A program made the position numbers and the translations under genes. Below, piece by piece: positions 27,706 through 35,470 of a DNA stretch of 43,271 nt. The stretch comes from Chloroflexota bacterium (lineage in GTDB: Bacteria; Chloroflexota; Dormibacteria; CF-121), in contig VBEE01000055.1 in assembly GCA_005881715.1 (NCBI GenBank), positions 46,661 through 89,931 of the forward strand, written 5' to 3'. The notes beneath the pieces are model-generated. The model was not told where the DNA came from. It made no database searches and worked only from the letters and a program-made list of their open reading frames with translations. Each line of letters starts with the position of its first letter. The stretch's first letter is position 1.

Positions 27706-28014
27706 GTCGTCGGCATCGCTTGCGCTGGTGTCGGCCTGGTCCTTCTCCTCTACGCGATTCAGCGCGCCTGGCGTGCCTATCGGAGGGCCGCCCGTCGCGC
27801 CCGAGAGCTCTCGGTTTACGCCGGCGAGGAGGCCATGTCGCTCGAGCGGCTGGCGGCGCAATTGAACGAGCATGGCTTCGCGCTCGAACACTCAGCCTCC
27901 GAGCTCTTCCCGAAGGTCGAGCAGGTCGCCGCGTTCCTGGGTCAACCGCTCGTGGCGGTCACCGTGCCCTGGCTGCTCCGGCGGGCGTTGCGCCGGCCTT
28001 ACCGGCGCCGCTGA
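27706..28014 (+). CDS. Small single-span membrane protein without a standard start codon
   Basis: I do not recognise this protein. The frame is open from 27640 (after a TGA inside gyrA) to TGA 28014 and has a coding-like third-base pattern. It encodes a clear membrane segment (VVGIACAGVGLVLLLYAIQ), a basic stretch (RAWRAYRRAARRARE) and a helical domain (LERLAAQLNEHGFALEHSASELFPKVEQVAAFLG). No ATG, GTG or TTG precedes the membrane segment; the first is ATG 27835, with GAGGAGG just upstream, which would make 59 residues without the anchor. I set the start at the first codon after gyrA that matches the coding pattern (GTC 27706), but it is uncertain. It ends one base before the convergent diguanylate cyclase gene. 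Confidence 0.55.
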   Translation, partial: VVGIACAGVGLVLLLYAIQRAWRAYRRAARRARELSVYAGEEAMSLERLAAQLNEHGFALEHSASELFPKVEQVAAFLGQPLVAVTVPWLLRRALRRPYRRR

Positions 28015-29508
28015 TCACTCGCCGACGACCCGGTCTTTCCCGGTGCGCTTGGCGGTGAGGAGGTTCTCGTCGGCTCGCTTGAAGAACGAGAACGCGTTGT
28101 CTTCTTCGGGTCGGTACGAGGTGACGCCGGCGCTGACCGTCAGCGCCAGCGGCGACACGCCGTGCGCCTCGTCGGCGTAGGGGCTGTTGCGGATTTCGGC
28201 GAGCACCCGCTCGGCCACGGCGCGCGCAGTGTCCAGGTCCCCTTCCGGGACGATGATGCAAAACTCGTCGCCGCCGTATCGGACCACCACGTTGGCCTTG
28301 CGGCTATGGCGCTGGATGAGGTCGGCGAGATGTCGGAGCACGCGGTCACCGACACCATGGCCGTAGCTGTCGTTGATCACTTTGAAGTTGTCGAGGTCGA
28401 GCACGATCAGGGACAGCGGGGCCTTGCTGCGCGAGGCGCGGCTCAGCTCGCGCTGCAGGCTCTCCTGGAAGAACCGATAGTTGTAGAGGCCCGTCAGACT
28501 GTCGGTCAGGGCCTGCTCCTCGCTGGCCACCAAGCGCTCGAGCATCACGAGACTGTTGACGGCCTGGGCGGCGAGCATGGACAGCAGGTGAAGGTCCGAC
28601 TCGGGGTCACGACTTGGCTCGGCCGCGTAAATGCCGAGCGTGCCACGGATTCGCTCCTGCTGAAGAAGCGGCGTAATGGTGATCGAGCCCTGCACCTCCT
28701 GCCGGTCGAGCAAATACTGGGTCCAGGGGCTCTGCGAAGCGTCGGGAACAGAGAGCGGCCGCTTCGACTGCAGCACGAAATCACTCATCTCGACGAGCAG
28801 CCGACGCAGGTCCCCGGTGCCGTTTGGCTCCGGTCCGGCATACGCTTCCTCGCGTTGACCCTGGTCGCTGGCGATGAACAACAACGATGCCTGGCCCCGA
28901 AGCAGCCGGGTCCCCAGGTTCAGGATCATGTCGCTCAGCACTTCATAGCTCAGGTTGGTCATGATGCTGTCGAACGCCCGCAGCACGGTCAGCTCGTCCT
29001 GGTGCTTGTAGTTCTGGGCCACGACGTGCTGCACAAGGGTGTGAACGAGGTTGGCCGCCTCCATGATGTTCGTTTGCGAGACGACCGGCACCGATTGGGT
29101 GGCTCGCATCAGGTTGTCGGGGTGCACTGGCAGCGCCCGAGCCAGCTCGTACACGGTCGCGAAGTCGGGCCGGGCAACCGCGAAGGGCTCACTCACCAGC
29201 CGGCCCAGCAGATGGCGTCCGTCGCAGATCGGGATGATCAGGTGCCCGATCTGGGCGCCGTCGTAGCGGAGTTGCGGCTCGTCGGCCGTGGGTGGTGCCG
29301 AAGAATTCGCGGCCATCTCGCACCGCCCGAAGTTCTGCATCAGCAGGCAAAAATCGCTCTGGGGCAAGCCCGGCGGAATCTGATAGCCGTCCGCCGAATC
29401 GGCGGCCAGCGAGATGCCGGTTCGGGCCGAGAAATTCTGCATCGCGGCCCTCGTCACATCGTGATTGATGATGTAGGAGAGCCGGACGGTGGCTGTTTCA
29501 GCAGTCAA
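28015..29508 (-). CDS. Diguanylate cyclase with PocR-like and GAF-like sensor domains
   Basis: The 497-residue protein should make cyclic di-GMP. Residues 20-125 resemble a PocR sensory domain (FCLLMQNFGRCE, then GHLIIPICDGRHLLGRLVSEPFA). About 175-325 look like a GAF domain. The GGDEF domain (330-497) has LTDSLTGLYNYRFFQESL, the active-site GGDEF at 412-416 in RYGGDEFCIIVPEGD, and DLDNFKVINDSYGHGVGD. The usual inhibitory-site RxxD reads RKAN (403-406), so product feedback is probably lost. The start is TTG 29508; a TATAAT box on this strand lies at 29551-29546. No membrane segment is seen, so it is cytoplasmic. Confidence 0.88.
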   Translation of the reverse strand: MTAETATVRLSYIINHDVTRAAMQNFSARTGISLAADSADGYQIPPGLPQSDFCLLMQNFGRCEMAANSSAPPTADEPQLRYDGAQIGHLIIPICDGRHLLGRLVSEPFAVARPDFATVYELARALPVHPDNLMRATQSVPVVSQTNIMEAANLVHTLVQHVVAQNYKHQDELTVLRAFDSIMTNLSYEVLSDMILNLGTRLLRGQASLLFIASDQGQREEAYAGPEPNGTGDLRRLLVEMSDFVLQSKRPLSVPDASQSPWTQYLLDRQEVQGSITITPLLQQERIRGTLGIYAAEPSRDPESDLHLLSMLAAQAVNSLVMLERLVASEEQALTDSLTGLYNYRFFQESLQRELSRASRSKAPLSLIVLDLDNFKVINDSYGHGVGDRVLRHLADLIQRHSRKANVVVRYGGDEFCIIVPEGDLDTARAVAERVLAEIRNSPYADEAHGVSPLALTVSAGVTSYRPEEDNAFSFFKRADENLLTAKRTGKDRVVGE

Positions 29509-29545
29509 TAAAGATCACAGGTCCTGGGGAAGCCGCGACTCGGTC

Positions 29546-29551
29546 ATTATA
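29546..29551 (-). promoter_or_regulatory. -10 box for the diguanylate cyclase
   Basis: The minus strand reads TATAAT in the 161-base divergent gap between the diguanylate cyclase and the histidine kinase. The predicted leader is about 30 bases. Confidence 0.45.
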
Positions 29552-29615
29552 ACTATGGCTCCCGTAACATCTTTGTACACGGAGAAGCGCGCGCCTGACA
29601 TCCGCCGAACTGCCC

Positions 29616-29646
29616 TTGACAGGATTTGTTTTACGTCTTCAATAAT
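29616..29646 (+). promoter_or_regulatory. Sigma-70-type promoter for the histidine kinase
   Basis: A perfect TTGACA (29616-29621) is followed by an AATAAT-like -10 (29641-29646), with 18-19 bases between depending on the register. It lies 24 bases before the ATG at 29670. This is the only complete -35 consensus I see in the window. Confidence 0.5.
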
Positions 29647-29669
29647 TCAGAGTCTGGTTCTTATCACCC

Positions 29670-31331
29670 ATGCATGACGTTCTGGTCCACTACCTCGAGG
29701 TCAATTTTCCGGAAATCGCGGAGCAGCTGGCGCACACCCATGGCCGCGAACCGACGAACGAAGAGCGGGCGGCTGCCGCCGAGCGGTTGCGGGAGCTGAT
29801 TCGGCGACTGCGTCGCGGCGCCGAAGCGGCAGGCGCTCCGCCCCACGCCCCCCGGGCGTCCGCCGCGGAGATGATCGCCGGGGTGAACGGCGAGCTCAGC
29901 GCCGACGAGCGGGCGGTCCTGGACCACTTCTTCGAGCTCTTCGCCCGCTCGATGCAGCGCACTCAGGCCGCCATCGCGGCGTCCCCGGAGGCCGCCGCGG
30001 CTGCTACCCAGCCACCCGCTGAAGCCGCTTCGGCAACACCAGCGGCACCGGTAGCTCCGGTGGCGGAGCCGGCTACCGAGACGGCGGTGTCTACCCAGGA
30101 GCCAGCCGTCGAAGCGCAACCGGTCGAGCCGCCTCCAGTCGCGCAAGAGCCATTGCCGGTGACTTCGGCGCCCGAAGCGCCCCCTCCCGTCGCGACGGCG
30201 CCACCCGAGGCTCAGGCCGCACGCCTGGTACCCGAACAGATGGCCGGCCCGCTGCAGACCATCCTCCTGGCGGCGGCCCAGCAGGCGCTCGATCTGCTCC
30301 AGGTGGATGCCAGCCAGGTCTACACGCTCGGCGAGCAGCGGCGCTTCGTCCTGCGGGCCGGTGTCCCCACCGAGTCGTTAGCCGCGCCGGAGGGCGTCGC
30401 CGCGGTCAGCAGCGGGCTCCTACGCCGGGCGCTTGAGCATAACGAGGTCTTCACGGTTGAGGACCTGGCCGCGGAGGAGCTTACGGCCGACGAGGCGGCC
30501 TGGCTCGACGCCGGCTTCCGGGGTTTCGCCGCCATCGCACTCTCGCCACCTCTCGAGCGGCCGGTCGGGGTGCTCGCGTTGTTTCGCCGGACACCGTGGC
30601 GACTCGACCGGCGTGATGCCGTCCGGCTCGAAGATCTGGCGGTCGAGGCGGTGGCGGCCTTGCGAGCCCACAGTCTCGCCATCAAGGTGGCGGAGGTCGC
30701 CGTCCTGCAGGAGCGGCTGAACCTGGCGCGGGAAATCCATGACGGGCTCGCCTCGGATCTGGCGGCCGTGGTGGCGCTGTTCAAGTACTACGAGCAGCGG
30801 CGCCAGCGCGATCCCGAGGACGCCGGGCAGCTGCTCCCCCAGCTGCGCACGATGACCGAGGAGATCCTGGCGGGCGCCCGCAACATCCTGAAGTCGCTAC
30901 GACCGAAAACGATCCGCTCGGAGGGATTGATGGCTTCGGTATTGAAGCTGGTCGACCAGTTCGGCCGGGTGAACCTGGTCGAGACCAACGTCAATATCCG
31001 CGGGGAGGAGAACACCATCTCGGCGGAGCAGAAGGAGGTCATCTTCCAGGTTCTGCGGGAGAGCCTCTCGAATGTCCGCAAACATTCACAGGCCCGCAAC
31101 CTGTGGGTGCTCGTGGATCTGTCATCGTCGCCCTGGGTGCTCACGGTCCGCGACGATGGCCGAGGCTTCGACGTACGCCGGGTCGCCGAGGATCCGAAGA
31201 AAGTCGGTTCCTACGGCCTGGTCGGAATGCGTGAGCGCGCCGAGCTGATCGGAGGGGCGCTGGAGATCGTGAGCCAGTCGCTGGAAGGCACCCTGGTCAC
31301 GCTGATCGGCCCTGAGGAACGTTCGGAATGA
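29670..31331 (+). CDS. NarL/DegS-type histidine kinase with GAF-like domain
   Basis: The 553-residue soluble kinase has a helical N-terminal domain (1-100), an Ala/Pro-rich linker (101-185), a GAF-like domain (about 190-335), a HisKA_3 phosphoacceptor helix with H357 in NLAREIHDGLASDL, and a HATPase_c domain with FQVLRESLSNVRKHSQA (N box), VRDDGRGFDV and YGLVGMRERAELIGG. There is no membrane segment. The N-terminal part (VLVHYLEVNFPEIAEQL ... LDHFFELFARSMQRTQ) is not recognised. Its stop overlaps the response-regulator start as ATGA (31328-31331), so the two form one signalling pair. Confidence 0.92.
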   Translation: MHDVLVHYLEVNFPEIAEQLAHTHGREPTNEERAAAAERLRELIRRLRRGAEAAGAPPHAPRASAAEMIAGVNGELSADERAVLDHFFELFARSMQRTQAAIAASPEAAAAATQPPAEAASATPAAPVAPVAEPATETAVSTQEPAVEAQPVEPPPVAQEPLPVTSAPEAPPPVATAPPEAQAARLVPEQMAGPLQTILLAAAQQALDLLQVDASQVYTLGEQRRFVLRAGVPTESLAAPEGVAAVSSGLLRRALEHNEVFTVEDLAAEELTADEAAWLDAGFRGFAAIALSPPLERPVGVLALFRRTPWRLDRRDAVRLEDLAVEAVAALRAHSLAIKVAEVAVLQERLNLAREIHDGLASDLAAVVALFKYYEQRRQRDPEDAGQLLPQLRTMTEEILAGARNILKSLRPKTIRSEGLMASVLKLVDQFGRVNLVETNVNIRGEENTISAEQKEVIFQVLRESLSNVRKHSQARNLWVLVDLSSSPWVLTVRDDGRGFDVRRVAEDPKKVGSYGLVGMRERAELIGGALEIVSQSLEGTLVTLIGPEERSE

Positions 31332-31999
31332 GCCGGGTACGGGTGCTCATTGCCGACGACCGTCCGATTTTCCGGGCGGGCGTCCAGGGGATGCTCCGCG
31401 ACTTTCCGGAGATCGACATCGTCGGCGAGGCGGTAACCGGTCGGCAGGCGGTCGAGCACACACGCCGGCTGAAGCCGGACGTCGTCCTCATGGACCTGAA
31501 CATGCCCGAGATGGGCGGGATCGCGGCGACTCGGGCGATCAAGGAGGAGGATCCGGAGCGGGTGGTGCTCGCGCTGACCGTGTCGGAGGCGGAGGAAGAC
31601 ATCGTCGAGATGGTGGCCGCCGGCGCGTCGGGCTACGTGTTGAAGGACGTCGACCCGGTGACGCTGGCCCGCAGCATCCAGGACGCGCACGCTGGCCGCT
31701 TCCAGCTGAACGACGCCCTGACCAGGCGGGTCATCATGCGTCTGGGTGCAACCCTCAAGCGGCCGCGGCGCCCGCCGGCGGAGCCGCTGACCGAGCGGGA
31801 GACCGAGATTCTGCAGTCGGTCGTCGAGGGCAAAGGCAATAAGGCGATCGCGAATCGCCTGGGATTGAGCGAGGGCACCATCAAGTCGCACCTGCGCAAC
31901 ATCTACCGCAAGTTGCGGGTCCAGACACGGGCGGAGGCAGCCGCCCAGGCGGTACAGCTCGACATCGACCGAACGGACGTTCGCTACCGTCAGGCCTAG
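31328..31999 (+). CDS. NarL/FixJ-family response regulator
   Basis: The 223-residue protein has a receiver domain with D10/D11, the phosphoacceptor D56 in VVLMDLNMPEMGG and the conserved lysine in GASGYVLKDVD. A LuxR-type helix-turn-helix follows in LTERETEILQSVVEGKGNKAIANRLGLSEGTIKSHLRNIYRKL. It should bind DNA once phosphorylated by the upstream kinase. Targets are unknown; candidates are the adjacent peptide gene and HD-GYP gene. Confidence 0.94.
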   Translation: MSRVRVLIADDRPIFRAGVQGMLRDFPEIDIVGEAVTGRQAVEHTRRLKPDVVLMDLNMPEMGGIAATRAIKEEDPERVVLALTVSEAEEDIVEMVAAGASGYVLKDVDPVTLARSIQDAHAGRFQLNDALTRRVIMRLGATLKRPRRPPAEPLTERETEILQSVVEGKGNKAIANRLGLSEGTIKSHLRNIYRKLRVQTRAEAAAQAVQLDIDRTDVRYRQA

Positions 32000-32105
32000 G
32001 CGAGCCGCCAGTCGACAGATTTACGGGAACAGCGAGGGCCACTAGCGTGGAGAATCACCAGGGGAGTCTGCGCGGGTCCCGGGAATTCTAGTGGGGGTGG
32101 TCGCG

Positions 32106-32180
32106 ATGAAGAAGCTACTGGTGGTTGTCGCTGGCCTGCTCGGGGCTATCTTGGCCGGCGGCGCTGGCTGGCAGGCTTAG
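32106..32180 (+). CDS. 24-residue hydrophobic peptide
   Basis: A short frame encodes MKKLLVVVAGLLGAILAGGA and four more residues (GWQA): two lysines followed by one membrane-length hydrophobic stretch. In-frame GTG 32091 is an alternative start adding five residues. It is followed after 12 bases by a strong factor-independent terminator, which argues that a transcript ends here. The N-terminus resembles small single-span proteins of the DLW-39 type found near gyrA in actinobacteria, but the DLW end is absent. It could be a membrane micropeptide or a chance frame in a small RNA. Function unknown. Confidence 0.45.
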   Translation: MKKLLVVVAGLLGAILAGGAGWQA

Positions 32181-32192
32181 ATTGCTGTAAAC

Positions 32193-32225
32193 AAGAGCCC
32201 GGGGTTACCCCGGGCTCTTTGTTTT
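32193..32225 (+). terminator. Strong intrinsic terminator
   Basis: AAGAGCCCGGGG-tta-CCCCGGGCTCTT forms a perfect 12-bp stem with a 3-base loop, followed by TGTTTT. It ends the two-component system / small peptide transcription unit before the HD-GYP gene. Confidence 0.9.
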
Positions 32226-32288
32226 AGCCCACCTGGCGGGAATCAGGAATAGCGCGAGTTATCCCTTAACATACTGGGGATTTTCCTG

Positions 32289-34814
32289 ATGTCGAGCAGT
32301 TCGCTGGCATCGCGTTACGCCTGGGGACTCGGAACCATCGGTCTGGCTTTCTGGGGGCTGACGATTCAGCAGGAAGGCCCATGGGCCAATTCCAATACCC
32401 ACGAGCTCACGACGACCGTGATTCTCGTAATCCTGAGCCTGCTCTCCGCCTTTTCGCCCATCCCAACCCGTGGCGGCGGCACCTTGACGGTGACGCTGGC
32501 GCCCCTCTTCGGGGCGGTCGCCGTACCTCTTCCGCCTTGGGCGGTTATGACGGTCGCGGCGATCGGGACGATCGACTCGCGGATTCCTGGACGGCAAATC
32601 AGCTGGGGACGATTCCTCATGAACCGCGGAATGTACATCTTCGCCGCGGGACTGCCCTCGTTCCTGATCAGGGAAACCGGCCTCACGCCCTGGGGCTATG
32701 GCGCCGCGCTCGCCCTGATGTTGGGGCTGAACACAATTCTGATCGGGGTATTCTTCGCCCTTCACGAAGGGAAGTCGCTCGTCTCGACAATACGGGCAGC
32801 CTACGCTGGTAATGGCCTCACCTACGTCGCGCTTCCCCTTACAGGCATCCTGGTCGGTCATCTGCTGAGAGCGCCGGCACTTGTTGATCAATTGATCGTG
32901 TTCCTGCTCTTCATGCCACTTCTGATCTATCGAGCCAGTATCCAGAAACAGCGTCGTCTGGACACCTGGCTCCGCGACTCCTACATCATGCAGAGCCGCG
33001 TGGTGGACAAGCGGGACGGCCAGACATTCGGCCATTCGCAGAGAGTCGGTGAGCTCTGCGAGGGCGTGGCCCGCCTGCTGCGACTGCCCGAGGAGGAATG
33101 CAACACGATCCGAGTCGGGGGGATTTTGCACGACCTGGGGAAGATCGCGATCCCCGACTCGATTCTCCTCAAGCCCGGAAAGCTGACCCCCGAGGAATAC
33201 GAGATCATCAAGACGCACCCGGTTGAAGGCGCTCAAATTCTTGCCGAACACCCGGAACAACGCGAAGTTTCCGAGATTGTTCATCATCACCACGAACGGT
33301 GGGATGGCGCTGGCTATCCCGACAGATTGAAAGGGGAAATGATTCCAGTCGGATCGCGGATCGTGAATGCATGCGATGCCTTCGACACGATCACCCAGGC
33401 GCGCGTATTCCGGCCGACGGTCAAGACGCCGGCCGAGGCGATTCGCGAACTACGGGAGCTCGCCGGTAGCTGGTATGACCCGCAGGTCATCGGCGCCCTC
33501 GAAAAGATCGTCGCAGAGCGATGGGGCGTCGAGATTGCCGCGCGACCGGGTTCGGAACTCGAGGTGTCGCCCACGTACCAGGAGGCGCTCGCAGTACGGC
33601 CTTTCCGTTTACTCTGGGTCGGCCAGGCGGTGTCCTATTTCGGCGACACCATGAACACGGCCGGGCTTGCCATCATGCTCTTCGTCCTTACCCGGTCGGC
33701 GTCCATTGTCGCCCTCGGACTGATCGCGAAGGCGATTCCTACCGTTCTCTTTGGACTCGTTGCCGGGCCGCTGGTCGACCGGGTCAATCGGCAGCGACTG
33801 ATGATTTTTGCCGACCTGACGCGAGCGATTCTCACGGTTTCGATCCCCTTCTTTGGCTATTACTGGCTGCCGGGCGTCTTCATTGCCGTGTTCCTGATCG
33901 CATCGGCCAGCGCCTTCTTCAATCCAGCCAAACAGGCGATCCTTCCCAACCTGGTGCCGGGCCGCCTGCTCGTCCGAGCCAATGGCCTGGTCTCGTCCTC
34001 CGAAAAGACTATGGAGCTTCTCGGATACTCGTTGGCGGGCTTGATCGTCGCTGCCGTGAGCTGGCTTCCGCTGTTCCTCATCGATGCCGGAACCTATCTC
34101 TTTTCTGCTGTGAGCCTGCTCGGCGTTCCAGACCTGGCGGTCCGTGCCAGGGGCACCAGCTTGCGGCTCGCAAGCGATGTGGTTGAGGGTCTTCGGTTCG
34201 TGCTTCGAAACGCGGTGCTGCGATCAACGATGACGTTGACATTGGTGGTCGCGATCTTCTTCGGGATGACTACGACCATCCTTGTCGTGATGGCATACGA
34301 AACACTTAAGGGAGGGGCGAGTGCTTACGGCTTCATCGAGGCGGCGATTGGCGCCGGCGCGATCGTGGGTGCCTTGATCGCCGCGGAGCTCGTGAATCGT
34401 GCCCGCGCGGGCACGCTCCTCCTCTTGGGGGCTGGTGGCGTGGGTCTGGCCAATGTGTTTGTCGGATTCTCCACGAATCTGAGCGCGACGATTGTTTTCC
34501 TGCTTCTCGGCGGAATCCTCAACATGGTTTATTACGTGCCGCTCATCTCGGTGACGCAGCGGGAATCACCTGACAGCGTTCGGGGTCGGGTCATGGCCAC
34601 CAGGTTCCTCCTCGTTCAGGGTGGATATCTTGCCGGCATGGCCCTCGCTGGTCCCATGAGTGACCGCTTTGGCGCGCCGATGGTATTTGTGGTTGGCGGC
34701 CTATTCCTCGTCGTGGCCGCCCTCTTAGGATTTGCCTTTCGAAGCATTCGGATGGCCACCTTACGCGATGATTCGTCCGCTGTCGCCGTCCTGAAAGCCA
34801 CAGCCTCAGGCTAG
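32289..34814 (+). CDS. Membrane HD-GYP phosphodiesterase fused to an MFS transporter
   Basis: This 841-residue protein joins three parts. Residues 10-215 form about six membrane segments of an unrecognised sensor-like region. Residues 225-415 form an HD-GYP domain with all expected ligands: H249 (FGHSQRV), H281-D282 (ILHDLGKIAIPD), H310 (KTHPVEG), H321, HHHHE 332-336, GYPD 342-345 and D363. Residues 437 to about 830 form an MFS transporter starting PFRLLWVGQAVSYFGDTMN, with motif A GPLVDRVNRQR (493-503) and about 12 segments. HD-GYP domains hydrolyse cyclic di-GMP; coupling to transport is my inference. ATG 32289 has GGGGA 8 bases upstream. The frame is continuous, so the fusion is not an overlap of two genes. 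Confidence 0.9.
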   Translation: MSSSSLASRYAWGLGTIGLAFWGLTIQQEGPWANSNTHELTTTVILVILSLLSAFSPIPTRGGGTLTVTLAPLFGAVAVPLPPWAVMTVAAIGTIDSRIPGRQISWGRFLMNRGMYIFAAGLPSFLIRETGLTPWGYGAALALMLGLNTILIGVFFALHEGKSLVSTIRAAYAGNGLTYVALPLTGILVGHLLRAPALVDQLIVFLLFMPLLIYRASIQKQRRLDTWLRDSYIMQSRVVDKRDGQTFGHSQRVGELCEGVARLLRLPEEECNTIRVGGILHDLGKIAIPDSILLKPGKLTPEEYEIIKTHPVEGAQILAEHPEQREVSEIVHHHHERWDGAGYPDRLKGEMIPVGSRIVNACDAFDTITQARVFRPTVKTPAEAIRELRELAGSWYDPQVIGALEKIVAERWGVEIAARPGSELEVSPTYQEALAVRPFRLLWVGQAVSYFGDTMNTAGLAIMLFVLTRSASIVALGLIAKAIPTVLFGLVAGPLVDRVNRQRLMIFADLTRAILTVSIPFFGYYWLPGVFIAVFLIASASAFFNPAKQAILPNLVPGRLLVRANGLVSSSEKTMELLGYSLAGLIVAAVSWLPLFLIDAGTYLFSAVSLLGVPDLAVRARGTSLRLASDVVEGLRFVLRNAVLRSTMTLTLVVAIFFGMTTTILVVMAYETLKGGASAYGFIEAAIGAGAIVGALIAAELVNRARAGTLLLLGAGGVGLANVFVGFSTNLSATIVFLLLGGILNMVYYVPLISVTQRESPDSVRGRVMATRFLLVQGGYLAGMALAGPMSDRFGAPMVFVVGGLFLVVAALLGFAFRSIRMATLRDDSSAVAVLKATASG

Positions 34815-35401
34815 TGTTCCTTTTCTTCGCGGTTATCGCCGCAGCCCTGGCCATCGCGGTCCTGATTGGTGGCGACGTCCGCCGCCTCAGCCAGCTGCGC
34901 CTCCGCCACCTGGAGTTGCTCCTCGCCGCATTTGCCGTCAAGATCTCGGTGGGCCTGCTGGGGACGACCCATGCCCAGGCGGCGATCAACGCCGCCCGGC
35001 CCCTGAACGCGATTGGCGCCGTCTTGCTGCTTGCGGTGGTCTGGTTCAACCGACGCATTCCGGGGGCGATCCTGTTCGGCGCCGGCCTGACGCTGAACCT
35101 GATCGTGATCCTTGCCTTCGGCGGGAGGATGCCGGTGCTCCTGCCCCGCGACATCGATCCCAACTCGGCTGTGCTGGCCGTGCTCAAAGGCGGTCTCGAT
35201 CCGTTGCACGTGGCGTTGCAGCAGCCCCAGGGTCTCTGGTTCCTCGGCGATGTTTTTGCCATCCCCGGCATCGCCGGACACGCCTCGCTGGTCAGCATCG
35301 GCGACCTCTTGATGGCGGCCGGGGTCGCCTGGCTCATCATCCGCTGCAGCCAGCGGGAGCGATCTCTGCAGGCAGCCTACGGCCCCAGCCCCTCCCGGTA
35401 G
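34814..35401 (+). CDS. DUF5317-like membrane protein
   Basis: The 195-residue protein has five or six membrane segments (FLFFAVIAAALAIAVLIGG, ELLLAAFAVKISVGLLG, AIGAVLLLAVVWFN, and so on) and the pattern FGGRMPV ... PQGLWFLGDVFAIP typical of the DUF5317 family, whose function is not known. GTG 34814 overlaps the stop of the HD-GYP-MFS gene, so the two are translationally coupled and probably act together. Confidence 0.75.
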   Translation: MFLFFAVIAAALAIAVLIGGDVRRLSQLRLRHLELLLAAFAVKISVGLLGTTHAQAAINAARPLNAIGAVLLLAVVWFNRRIPGAILFGAGLTLNLIVILAFGGRMPVLLPRDIDPNSAVLAVLKGGLDPLHVALQQPQGLWFLGDVFAIPGIAGHASLVSIGDLLMAAGVAWLIIRCSQRERSLQAAYGPSPSR

Positions 35402-35458
35402 CGGCCGGGCCCACATTTGGGGCGCATGCCCGGACTCGAATTTCTCGTTTGAACAGGC

Positions 35459-35464
35459 GATAAT
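35459..35464 (+). promoter_or_regulatory. -10 box of a probable leaderless transcript (PerM permease)
   Basis: GATAAT is followed by exactly 6 bases and ATG 35471. No -35 consensus is visible. Confidence 0.5.
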
Positions 35465-35470
35465 GCCGCG

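Noticed and set aside
29670-29990. Histidine kinase N-terminus as a separate gene
   Set aside because: The frame runs without a break through the Ala/Pro linker into the GAF and kinase domains, so it is one protein.
34591-35416. Minus-strand frames opposite the DUF5317-like gene
   Set aside because: The plus-strand gene has coherent membrane helices and a coupled start; the minus frames are biased shadows.
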